The notes under the pieces: model-generated | Told to the model about the DNA's origin: nothing | What the model saw: the letters and a program-made list of their open reading frames with translations, nothing else | Database searches by the model: none | Program-made: the position numbers and the translations under genes | NCBI GenBank assembly: GCA_049687495.1 | Contig: JBAVJB010000069.1 | Coordinates: 1-41,658, forward strand | Reading direction: 5' to 3' | Origin: Salinimicrobium sp049687495 | GTDB lineage: Bacteria > Bacteroidota > Bacteroidia > Flavobacteriales > Flavobacteriaceae | DNA: 41,658 nucleotides | In this document: piece by piece, positions 8,352 through 16,473 of the stretch | Numbering within the stretch: position 1 is the stretch's first letter | How the letters are laid out: every line of letters starts with the position of its first letter

Positions 8352-11165
8352 TTAAAACCATTCCCTGGTAAAAAGGCCGGTAAGGGTTTTGAGATCCAGG
8401 GTGGCAATGAACCTGATCTTCTGGTCGTAATTCCCATCTGCAAATTCCCAGCCATCACTGGAATATACAGGGAAGAACAGCTCGAAATAATTTTGGATAA
8501 GGCTCATCCTGATCCCGGAGTCGTAAAGGAACTTGGCCGACTGGTTCTTATTCTTGACCACGCCTACATCGGCATAAGCAAAGATCCACTTCCAGATGGT
8601 CGTGTTGTTGTTCACTGTGGTGATCCATTGGTTCGCATATTTTGGCTCCAGCATAGATTTAAAACCACCTTCGGCCATGATGATCTGTTGGCTAAAAAGA
8701 CCGCTGGTCTCACTTCTTCCGTAGTAATTATAATCAAAAAGATAATCGGTAGGGCGATCGAGTGCGAAGCTGAAGTAGTCGCTGCCGGGAAGATCGTTAT
8801 AGAGAAATGCTCCTCCAAAAAAGCGAAAATTAAGCTGCCTGTCGTTCTCGAGAAGTTTGCGGTACTCCAGAGTTATGGAAGCTTTGCTGAATTTTTGTGC
8901 GAGCTGAAAATCGACATTTCCGGCGTAATGCTCTACCAATCCCGGGTTACGGTAGGTATAATTAATATTGAAAATGCTGTAATTTGGGATCCTTAGCGGA
9001 TTTTGCGGATTGTGATCACGATAAACGTTCACGTTCCTCACCATTATGTATTCCTTGCGACTGTTCCTTAAATAGTTGTTGCGGAAAGAAAGCGTCAAAA
9101 ACGGAGTGAACCGCTGGTACATGAGGTCATAACCATAGGAAAACCGGCTGCCGCTAATTCCATAACGAATTGCGTAAAGGTCATCATCTGAAAAGAAGAT
9201 CTGGTGAGAAAGACTTGCGGTTCCTACCATAGTTTTACTTCCCAAACCATACAGGGGAGCAATGGAAAATTCAAAGTTCTTGTCGAGCAAGGTCTGGTTA
9301 TAGATCTTAGCGCCGAGGGCTAGCCCGTCATACAGGTTGTATTCAAACTCGGGCATTAAAAAGACCTGGCTGTAACGCGGATCTTCAATATCCTTGAACA
9401 GTCGAAACTGCAGCGGCTTGTTCATAATGCCACCCACAGTGCGATAATTGTTCCTTTGATTGATCTCGGGTACAACACCTTCATAGTTTAGAGCTACAGT
9501 TTCAATGCGGTCAGCAGGAATTTTCACTCTTTTGAATCGGTTAGCATGTTCTACCCATTCTTTGTAAACGATTTCTCCTTCGTTCAAGCCATATACCTGA
9601 ACGGGCATTCCATTCTCTGTTCTGTTCTTGATCGTAATTTCCAGGGAGTCGTCTTCCACCTTAAGGTTTCTAATCTTGAAGTCGATCTTTTTGTTGGTTG
9701 TCACATAATCCTCGAAAAACCAGTTGATGTCTTTGCCCGCATTTGTCTTAAGAATTCGTTCGAACTCTTTGGAAGAAGTAGGCTTTAGAACATTATTGGA
9801 GTAAAATTCTTTAATAGAGTGGGAGACGGTATTGTCCTGAAGAAATTCATCGAGATACTGGAAACCAACTCCGGCTTTGTAAGGGTTGGCTATATTCCTG
9901 TTGAACTTTATCAATGAATCCTGTGGAGTAGTAAGTGGCTGGTCCAGGTTTTTCCTGGCCATGTACATGTAGAGCAAAGGATATTGATCATTGAACTTGA
10001 GATCGGCGGCGTGAAACCATCTAATGCCGATCACATCGCTTAAGCTGCCCAAAACTTTGAGATCTGGATAGTACTCTTTCATGTACTCCATCATCAGGTA
10101 TGTTTGGATGGCATCAAAGACCCACTTTTCCTTCCGCGGATTGAGCATAAGAGTATTCCGAAGGTAACCGTCAGAAATTGTCTTGAGCTGCTTTAGGTCG
10201 TAATTAAAACCTTCAGGAAAAGGCCTAATGAACTTTGGAAGCTGATTCAATCCGTAGACAGGATTATGCGCATAGTCCTCCCGTGTAGAAAGTAACTTCT
10301 TATGCGGATATTCCCCCAGGTTCTGGTTAAGATATTCCACAATTCTCTTTATGATCATGGTTTTAAAAACCGGACTTATCCCTTCGTCATTGATATTGGT
10401 AAGGATATGAAGGCTGTCTACTTCAAAGTCTTCAAAAATGATATTTTTGGTGAGGTATACTTCAGTCTCTAAACGCTCCTCTCCCTTAATAAAAATATTT
10501 TTGGAGCCATCAACTGGTTCAATCTCTTCTACTTCAAAAGGTGTGATTGCAGTGAGGTAAGTAGGGATATTAAGTTCGATCTTTAGATCCATTTTTGGAA
10601 TGTACAGATCATTCATGTTCTTATGGCTGTAGACCTGCCAGCCTTTGTTATAAATCCCGGGGGTCATGAACCAGTAACGCAACTGGTACCTGCCTTTATT
10701 AGAAAAACCATACCTGGTAAAATCTTCACTGGGTATCTTAACACTGTAATTGAGATTGAATACGACTTTTTCCCCGGGTGGCAAAGGCTGCGGAGGAGTA
10801 ACCGTGATCAGGTCAGGGTGGCCCAGAGGCCTGCTCCAGGTGAGCAAGTTCACCTTATCGCCCATGATGGAGTTTATTGTGGTTCCCCCTCTTTTTTCCT
10901 GTCTGGCGAAGTGGAAATCCCGGTCATAATCCTCAAAAAAGCGTCTTGCAAGCGGTGTCCTGGTGTCACTAAAGGCATTCATCCAGTCATTAAGGTAAAT
11001 GACATGCAAGGTATCGCTGCTTAAATTCCTGTATTCAAGCTTCTGTTGTATATACAAGGATTTAAGAGAATCATTTAAAACAGCATTCACTGTTGTAGCG
11101 TGTTGCGCGAAGGCACTACAGCAGGTGAAAATCACAAAAAGTCCGGTAAGAATTCTCTTGTTCAA
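8352..11165 (-). CDS. Pseudo-M1 peptidase fused to an outer-membrane beta-barrel
   Basis: The protein has 937 residues. A signal peptide ending SAFAQ is followed by an M1-aminopeptidase-like N-terminal beta domain (YLNDWMNAFSD), and later segments follow the M1 order. Where M1 enzymes have HEXXH and, 18 residues on, a Glu, this protein has KQLKTISDGYLRN (about 323-336) and EKWVFDAIQTYLMMEYM (about 345-361). No zinc ligands remain. From about 570 the chain alternates polar and aromatic residues in amphipathic strands and ends TREWF, as expected for an outer-membrane barrel. The start is TTG: an upstream stop excludes earlier ATGs, and the first in-frame ATG is after the signal peptide. A structural or binding role is inferred. 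Confidence 0.8.
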   Translation of the reverse strand: MNKRILTGLFVIFTCCSAFAQHATTVNAVLNDSLKSLYIQQKLEYRNLSSDTLHVIYLNDWMNAFSDTRTPLARRFFEDYDRDFHFARQEKRGGTTINSIMGDKVNLLTWSRPLGHPDLITVTPPQPLPPGEKVVFNLNYSVKIPSEDFTRYGFSNKGRYQLRYWFMTPGIYNKGWQVYSHKNMNDLYIPKMDLKIELNIPTYLTAITPFEVEEIEPVDGSKNIFIKGEERLETEVYLTKNIIFEDFEVDSLHILTNINDEGISPVFKTMIIKRIVEYLNQNLGEYPHKKLLSTREDYAHNPVYGLNQLPKFIRPFPEGFNYDLKQLKTISDGYLRNTLMLNPRKEKWVFDAIQTYLMMEYMKEYYPDLKVLGSLSDVIGIRWFHAADLKFNDQYPLLYMYMARKNLDQPLTTPQDSLIKFNRNIANPYKAGVGFQYLDEFLQDNTVSHSIKEFYSNNVLKPTSSKEFERILKTNAGKDINWFFEDYVTTNKKIDFKIRNLKVEDDSLEITIKNRTENGMPVQVYGLNEGEIVYKEWVEHANRFKRVKIPADRIETVALNYEGVVPEINQRNNYRTVGGIMNKPLQFRLFKDIEDPRYSQVFLMPEFEYNLYDGLALGAKIYNQTLLDKNFEFSIAPLYGLGSKTMVGTASLSHQIFFSDDDLYAIRYGISGSRFSYGYDLMYQRFTPFLTLSFRNNYLRNSRKEYIMVRNVNVYRDHNPQNPLRIPNYSIFNINYTYRNPGLVEHYAGNVDFQLAQKFSKASITLEYRKLLENDRQLNFRFFGGAFLYNDLPGSDYFSFALDRPTDYLFDYNYYGRSETSGLFSQQIIMAEGGFKSMLEPKYANQWITTVNNNTTIWKWIFAYADVGVVKNKNQSAKFLYDSGIRMSLIQNYFELFFPVYSSDGWEFADGNYDQKIRFIATLDLKTLTGLFTREWF

Positions 11166-11304
11166 GGTAGGATCAGGATAAAATGCTATTCAACACTTTT
11201 GGTTCAGGAAAATTGTTGTTCTGTTCCGCTTTAAATATAGGTTTTATTCGCTCAACTGGATAATTGTGCAGAGGAAAAACTCATCTTGCTTCAAAAAGGA
11301 AAAT

Positions 11305-11338
11305 AAAAAAACGGTACTTGTGAAAAATACCGTTTTTT
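11305..11338 (-). terminator. Terminator of the uvrA-LOG operon
   Basis: AAAAAACGGTA pairs perfectly with TACCGTTTTTT across a 12-nt loop. It lies 20 bases beyond the stop of the LOG gene, with a U-tract on the minus strand. The rest of the 193-bp gap (11166-11358) is AT-rich with no recognised site. Confidence 0.88.
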
Positions 11339-11358
11339 GAAGTCTTTCTTCCCGGACA

Positions 11359-12048
11359 TTAGAAGTTCGGGCTTAAGTTATACTCTTCGTAGAACTTGTC
11401 AAGGATCTCAATGACCTCATCGGCCGTGTCAACTACCTGTACAATATCTATGTCTCCTGCGCTGATGTTCTGGAAGCTGTCAAGAAGGGTCTCTTTTATC
11501 CAGTCTATCAGTCCGCTCCAAAAATCACGGCCTACAAGAATGATTGGGAATTTATCGATCTTGTTGGTCTGTATCAAAGTAATGGCTTCGAAGAGCTCAT
11601 CCAGGGTTCCAAATCCTCCGGGCATCACTACAAATCCCTGAGAGTATTTTACGAACATTACCTTTCTAACAAAAAAGTAGTCAAAGTTGATGTTCTTGTC
11701 CCCATCGATGTAAGGGTTGTCATGTTGTTCAAAAGGAAGGTGGATATTTAGACCTACAGAGGTTCCGCCGGCCAGATGAGCTCCCTTGTTACCAGCTTCC
11801 ATGACCCCGGGGCCACCTCCCGTGATGATCCCATAGCCGTGATCAACGATCTTTTTGGCTACATCTTCGGTAAGTTTGTAATATTTGTTGTCAGGTTTGG
11901 TCCTGGCCGATCCAAAGATCGAAACACAGGGGCCTATTTGACTTAGTTTTTCATATCCATTCACAAACTCTCCCATGATCTTAAAAATGGCCCAGGAGTC
12001 GTTTGTTTTTATAGCATTCCAGCTTTTGTTTCTAGTTTCAGTTCTCAT
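11359..12048 (-). CDS. LOG family (TIGR00730 Rossmann-fold) protein
   Basis: The protein has 229 residues from the ATG at 12048. A TTG four codons earlier is possible but unnecessary. It shows the LOG hallmark motifs GGGPGVMEAGNKGAH and PGGFGTLDELFEAITLIQT, plus an N-terminal SIFGSARTKPDNKYY segment. LOG proteins are phosphoribohydrolases that release cytokinin bases from nucleoside monophosphates; most bacterial members are annotated as lysine decarboxylases by old transfer, and the motif here supports hydrolase activity instead. It lies 19 bp downstream of uvrA on the same strand and has its own terminator, so the two form an operon. Confidence 0.92.
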   Translation of the reverse strand: MRTETRNKSWNAIKTNDSWAIFKIMGEFVNGYEKLSQIGPCVSIFGSARTKPDNKYYKLTEDVAKKIVDHGYGIITGGGPGVMEAGNKGAHLAGGTSVGLNIHLPFEQHDNPYIDGDKNINFDYFFVRKVMFVKYSQGFVVMPGGFGTLDELFEAITLIQTNKIDKFPIILVGRDFWSGLIDWIKETLLDSFQNISAGDIDIVQVVDTADEVIEILDKFYEEYNLSPNF

Positions 12049-12067
12049 AAATAAATTCAAGTTGCGG

Positions 12068-14899
12068 CTAAAATAGTTCTTTTTGCAGAAACTGTGCGGT
12101 GTAGCTTTTTTTATGTTTGGCCACTTCCTCGGGCGTTCCTGTTGCTACCACTTCCCCACCGTTCTTTCCACCTTCATAGCCAATGTCGATAATATAGTCG
12201 GCCATCTTGATCACATCCAGGTTATGTTCTATGATCACAACAGTATTACCTTTGTTGGTAAGCTTATTAAGCACTTCCATTAAAACCCTGATGTCTTCAA
12301 AATGTAAACCCGTTGTAGGTTCATCAAGGATATAAAAGGTATTTCCCGTATCGCGTTTAGACAACTCGGTGGCCAGTTTGATACGTTGGGCTTCCCCTCC
12401 AGAGAGCGTGGTACTTTGCTGCCCAAGGGTGATATATCCCAATCCTACATCTTTTATAGTCTTTAATTTCCTGTAGATCTTCGGAATATTTTCAAAAAAT
12501 ACGGTGGCCTCATTAATGGTCATTTCCAGTACATCTGAAATAGATTTGCCCTTGTAGCGGATCTCCAGTGTCTCCCGGTTGAACCGTTTTCCCTGGCAGG
12601 TTTCACATTCCACATATACATCGGGCAGGAAGTTCATCTCAATCACCCTTAGTCCGCCGCCTTTACAGGTTTCGCAACGTCCTCCTTTAACATTAAAGCT
12701 GAAGCGGCCGGGTTTGTAACCTCTTATCATTGCCTCGGGGGTCTTGGCGAATAGGCTCCTGATTTCTGAAAATACACCGGTATAAGTAGCCGGATTGGAA
12801 CGTGGCGTACGGCCAATTGGAGTCTGGTTGATGTCAATAACCTTATCAATATGCTCAAGGCCTTTAATGCTCTTGTAAGGCATTGGCCTTTTAACCCCGT
12901 TGAAATAATGAGCATTCATGATAGGGTAGAGGGTCTCATTGATGAGAGTGGATTTTCCGCTTCCAGAAACCCCTGTCACCGCGATCATTTTTCCCAGCGG
13001 AAATGTGACCGAAACATTTTTAAGGTTGTTGCCGGTGGCGCCTTTCAGCTGAATGCTTTTACCGTTTCCTTTTCTTCTCTTCTCAGGAACCTCAATTTTC
13101 ATACTGCCATTGAGGTATTTTGCAGTAATGGTCTCGTGCTTCCTTATTTCTTCGGGTGAACCTTCGCTAATGATCTCTCCGCCATGCCTTCCGGCTTCGG
13201 GGCCAATGTCAATAACGTGATCGGCACGTTCAATCATGTCCTTATCATGTTCCACTACAATGACCGAATTGCCAAGGTCACGTAGAGAAACCAGGGAATT
13301 GATCAATTTTTCGTTATCCCGTTGATGCAGACCAATACTGGGTTCATCCAGGATATAAAGTACCCCGACTAGTTGAGATCCTATCTGCGTGGCAAGGCGT
13401 ATGCGCTGAGCTTCCCCTCCCGAAAGGGTTTTTGAACCCCTGTTTAGAGAGAGGTAATTAAGGCCGACATCGACCAGGAATTGCAGTCTCACCCTTATTT
13501 CCTTGATAACTTCGGAAGCTATCTTCCTTTGTTTTTCAGATAATTCAGGTTCCAGGTTGTCAAACCATTCAGCAAGGTCAACAATGTCTTTTTGAGCCAG
13601 TTCGGCAATGTTTTTCTCGTTGACCTTGAAGTAGAGCGATTCTTTCTTTAGCCTTGTACCCTCACATTCGGGACAAACAACTTTGTCCATGTAATCTTTG
13701 GCCCAACGTCGTAAAGAAGTAGATTCATTTTTATTGTAAGTCTCCTCAATAAAGGTAGCTACACCCTCAAAATCGATCTTAAAATCCCGGGTAATACCCA
13801 AAGATTTTGATTCTTTACTGAACTTTTCCTTTCCTCCAAAGAGGATCATGTTCATAGCCTCCTGCGGAATTTTCTTCACAGGGTCGTTTAAGCTGAAGTC
13901 AAAACGTTCTGCAATTAATTCCAGTTGTTTAAAGATCCAGTTCTTCTTCTGTGGTCCATGTGGCGCAAGAGCTCCGTTTTTTATGCTTTTTGAAGGGTCA
14001 GGGATGATCTTGTCCCGGTTCACCTGGTGCAGGGTACCAATTCCGTTACATATGGGGCAGGCACCTTTAGGAGAGTTAAAAGAAAAATTATTAGGTTCGG
14101 GATTGGGATAGGAGATTCCGGTAGTAGGACACATTAAATTCCTGCTGAAGTATTTTACGTCTGCAGCGTCCTGTTCCAGCACCATCATCACGTCCTCACC
14201 GTGGTGCATAGCGGTCTTTATGCTTTGAGAAAGCCTGGTGTCGATCTCTTCAACAGTATTGATCTTTAGCCTGTCTACCACGATCTCAATATCATGAGTC
14301 TTGTAGCGGTCAAGCTTCATCCCTTTTACAATGTCCCGGATTTCTCCGTCGACACGAACTTTTACAAAACCCTGTTTTGCGATCTGTTCAAAGAGCTCTC
14401 TATAATGCCCTTTTCGGGACCTGATCACCGGCGCCAGTACATTGATTCTTTTTCCGGTAAACTGTTCAATTATTAGTGCCTTGATCTGATCATCCCCGTA
14501 GCTAACCATTTTTTCGCCTGTATTGTAGCTGTAGGCGTCACTGGCCCGTGCGTAGAGCAGCCGCAGAAAATCATAGATCTCTGTAATAGTTCCTACGGTA
14601 CTGCGGGGGCTTTTACTGGTGGTCTTTTGTTCTATGGCAATAACAGGGGAGAGGCCGTCAATTTTGTCCACATCAGGCCTTTCCAGTCCGCCAAGAAATT
14701 GCCTGGCATAAGCCGAAAAAGTTTCGATATAGCGACGCTGTCCTTCAGCATAGATGGTATCAAAGGCAAGAGAGGATTTTCCCGAGCCTGAGAGGCCGGT
14801 AATAACAACAAGTTTTTCTCTGGGGATCCTTACATCAATGTTCTTAAGGTTATGAACGCGCGCACCTAATATTTCAATGTATTCTTCCGTAGCTGTCAT
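12068..14899 (-). CDS. uvrA: Excinuclease ABC subunit A
   Basis: The protein has 943 residues from ATG 14899. A TTG at 14911 would add four residues but lies at the predicted transcription start. UvrA is the DNA-damage recognition ATPase of nucleotide excision repair. Two ABC modules are visible: Walker A GLSGSGKSS near residue 34 and GVSGSGKST in the second half, signature motifs LSGGEAQRIRLATQ twice, and Walker B regions YILDEPSIGLH and YILDEPTTGLH. The C-terminal zinc module is intact (CETC ... CETC). The first zinc module reads CPTT (from Cys257) instead of CxxC, followed by an intact CPIC. The length is normal. A LOG-family gene follows in the same operon. Confidence 0.98.
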   Translation of the reverse strand: MTATEEYIEILGARVHNLKNIDVRIPREKLVVITGLSGSGKSSLAFDTIYAEGQRRYIETFSAYARQFLGGLERPDVDKIDGLSPVIAIEQKTTSKSPRSTVGTITEIYDFLRLLYARASDAYSYNTGEKMVSYGDDQIKALIIEQFTGKRINVLAPVIRSRKGHYRELFEQIAKQGFVKVRVDGEIRDIVKGMKLDRYKTHDIEIVVDRLKINTVEEIDTRLSQSIKTAMHHGEDVMMVLEQDAADVKYFSRNLMCPTTGISYPNPEPNNFSFNSPKGACPICNGIGTLHQVNRDKIIPDPSKSIKNGALAPHGPQKKNWIFKQLELIAERFDFSLNDPVKKIPQEAMNMILFGGKEKFSKESKSLGITRDFKIDFEGVATFIEETYNKNESTSLRRWAKDYMDKVVCPECEGTRLKKESLYFKVNEKNIAELAQKDIVDLAEWFDNLEPELSEKQRKIASEVIKEIRVRLQFLVDVGLNYLSLNRGSKTLSGGEAQRIRLATQIGSQLVGVLYILDEPSIGLHQRDNEKLINSLVSLRDLGNSVIVVEHDKDMIERADHVIDIGPEAGRHGGEIISEGSPEEIRKHETITAKYLNGSMKIEVPEKRRKGNGKSIQLKGATGNNLKNVSVTFPLGKMIAVTGVSGSGKSTLINETLYPIMNAHYFNGVKRPMPYKSIKGLEHIDKVIDINQTPIGRTPRSNPATYTGVFSEIRSLFAKTPEAMIRGYKPGRFSFNVKGGRCETCKGGGLRVIEMNFLPDVYVECETCQGKRFNRETLEIRYKGKSISDVLEMTINEATVFFENIPKIYRKLKTIKDVGLGYITLGQQSTTLSGGEAQRIKLATELSKRDTGNTFYILDEPTTGLHFEDIRVLMEVLNKLTNKGNTVVIIEHNLDVIKMADYIIDIGYEGGKNGGEVVATGTPEEVAKHKKSYTAQFLQKELF

Positions 14900-15266
14900 A
14901 TTTTTTTTCAAGAGGGCAAAGGTACTGAAACTGCTTAAATTACGAAAGTGCAGGGCAGCTGTAACCCCACTCCTAAAGTCTTCTTACAACAAACACGCTT
15001 TGCAAAAGTTTTTCCTATAAATGCATCCTTAAAAAGGGCCGTTTAAAGGCAAATTTTTTCAAAAATCTTACAAAATTGAGGGGAGTTTCACATACTTTAA
15101 CTTTCTGACTGTAAGTGTTATGCTACAATAATTTAGGATTAATTTTGAATTATAACATTTATCTTTACAAGTGTAGCAAAGGCTCCAGAAGCTTTACTGC
15201 TTTGACGTAAGAAATTACAACAAACCAAGTTCGAGTAGAATTTGATGGTGAATCGGGAACCAACCA
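14900..15266. other. Intergenic region between uvrA and the LuxR-type gene
   Basis: This 367-bp divergent spacer holds the uvrA -7 box at 14917-14924. On the plus strand TATCTTTA (about 15158-15165) resembles a -7 box, but the nearest TTG is only 12 bp upstream, so I do not call it. No ORF, RNA gene or clear repeat is seen in the rest, which is AT-rich. Confidence 0.5.
14917..14924 (-). promoter_or_regulatory. uvrA: -7 box TACCTTTG of uvrA
   Basis: Read on the minus strand the sequence is TACCTTTG, a match to TAnnTTTG. Transcription would start near 14911, leaving about a 12-nt leader before ATG 14899 and arguing against the upstream TTG start. No convincing -33 TTG is present. Confidence 0.5.
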
Positions 15267-16277
15267 ATGCGATTGAAGATGGAAAAGAAACAACTACTCC
15301 TTATTACCAAAAATCCAGAATTTTTAGAAGGTATAGAGAACGATACTTCAGGGTCTTACGAAGTTACGATCGTTAAAAGTGTACATGCTGCCTATCCCAT
15401 GGCTTTAAGTTACCTTCCGGATATTATACTTATTGATTTTTCTTCTCTCGGGCTGAAAAGTCTGAAAAACCTCGAAAATTTCAAATCTTCCCATTTTTTG
15501 AACAAAAGTTATCTTTTTCTGTTCGGCGACAAAGAGAATAAAAAGATCCTGGGCCGAAACTTTAAAGAACAGGTAGACGGAATCCTTTATGACCACCACT
15601 GTTTTCCTTCTGTTCTTAGAGAAATTGAGGAAGTGATCAATACGAAGAAATGTCTTACCAATTACTGGAAAGATTCTTTTATGGGCCTTTTCAACCTTCT
15701 AGGAAGTCCGGTGGTCCTTTTGCAAGATGAGAAGATCGTGGCAATGAATGATGCATTTAAAAAAGACTTCTTTATTACGGGAAAAAAACAGCTGCGGTTA
15801 ACAGATTTTGTAGTTAGTAAAAATAAAAACAAGGTTAGGGAAACCTTGAAAAAGTTTATTAGAGGAAAACACATGAAGGCCTCAACAACGACTGTTTTAC
15901 TAATGAATGAAAAGTTAAGGGAGGCCCGGGTTACCTTTTCCAAACTGGACAAAAGTCTCAGCGGCCAAATGGTAATGATGATCAATTTTACCGGCAACGA
16001 GCTTCCAATAGATGAGCAGGTAGGATCCACATCTGCGGATATTGACAGGTGTTTTAAAAATGATGATGAGGCAGTAGAAAAACCGTTCACAAAAAGGGAA
16101 CAGGAAGTAATTTCCTTATTATGCAAAGGCTATAAAACCAAAGAAATATCTCAAGCTTTGTGTATTTCTTCTAAGACCATAGAGAAACACAGGGCAAATA
16201 TTATTAGACGTACGCACTCGGGAACTATACTGGAGAGCGTAGTTTATGCACTTAACAATAACCTTATAGAAATATGA
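15267..16277 (+). CDS. LuxR/NarL-type regulator with degenerate receiver and PAS-like domain
   Basis: The protein has 336 residues; an ATG at 15279 is an equally good start. Residues about 8-115 resemble a response-regulator receiver: DIILIDFSS supplies the acceptor-position Asp, but the N-terminal acidic pair is replaced (LLITKNPEF), so ordinary phosphorylation is doubtful. Residues about 130-250 look PAS-like. The C-terminal LuxR/GerE HTH starts FTKREQEVISLLCKGYKTKEIS and ends SSKTIEKHRANIIRRT. No histidine kinase gene is adjacent, so it is an orphan. It lies 196 bp upstream of three tandem lipoprotein genes on the same strand, which makes them candidate targets; that link is inference. Confidence 0.82.
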   Translation: MRLKMEKKQLLLITKNPEFLEGIENDTSGSYEVTIVKSVHAAYPMALSYLPDIILIDFSSLGLKSLKNLENFKSSHFLNKSYLFLFGDKENKKILGRNFKEQVDGILYDHHCFPSVLREIEEVINTKKCLTNYWKDSFMGLFNLLGSPVVLLQDEKIVAMNDAFKKDFFITGKKQLRLTDFVVSKNKNKVRETLKKFIRGKHMKASTTTVLLMNEKLREARVTFSKLDKSLSGQMVMMINFTGNELPIDEQVGSTSADIDRCFKNDDEAVEKPFTKREQEVISLLCKGYKTKEISQALCISSKTIEKHRANIIRRTHSGTILESVVYALNNNLIEI

Positions 16278-16295
16278 GGTATAAGTTATAGAAAT

Positions 16296-16369
16296 TGGGG
16301 GATTTCCCCCATAGACTAACGTTCAGTTTATTCCTACTTTTAAGAAGGAAATTCTGACAGAATTTCTTC
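16296..16369. promoter_or_regulatory. Two hairpins between the LuxR-type gene and the lipoprotein array
   Basis: The first is TGGGGG-ATTT-CCCCCA at 16296-16311. The second is GAAGGAAATTCT / AGAATTTCTTC at 16344-16369, with one bulged G and a 3-nt loop. Neither has a T-run, so ordinary intrinsic termination is unlikely on sequence alone. They could be operator dyads or RNA structures in the leader of the first lipoprotein gene. Confidence 0.45.
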
Positions 16370-16436
16370 CCCCCAACCACCTCCCCCCCATAATTGAATT
16401 CAATGACTATATGAGCTCGAATTATATATGTATTTA

Positions 16437-16465
16437 TTAACCATTCTATATACTAATCAAAAACC
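16437..16465 (+). repeat. Leader repeat, copy 1
   Basis: This 29-nt segment 8 bases before the first lipoprotein ATG shares TTAACCATTCTA and TAATCAAAAACC exactly with 18508-18541 in front of the second paralogue. A weaker form (TTAACCAT) occurs at 20042 before the third. It is likely part of the duplicated unit or a shared 5'-UTR control site. Confidence 0.65.
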
Positions 16466-16473
16466 GATTAATT

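Noticed and set aside
8493..8996. 167-residue plus-strand frame
   Set aside because: It lies opposite the barrel part of the pseudo-M1 gene, has no recognisable domain and no promoter, while the minus-strand frame has clear strand patterns.
14900..14911. TTG start of uvrA at 14911
   Set aside because: It coincides with the predicted transcription start from the TACCTTTG box, and an ATG four codons later aligns well with UvrA N-termini.
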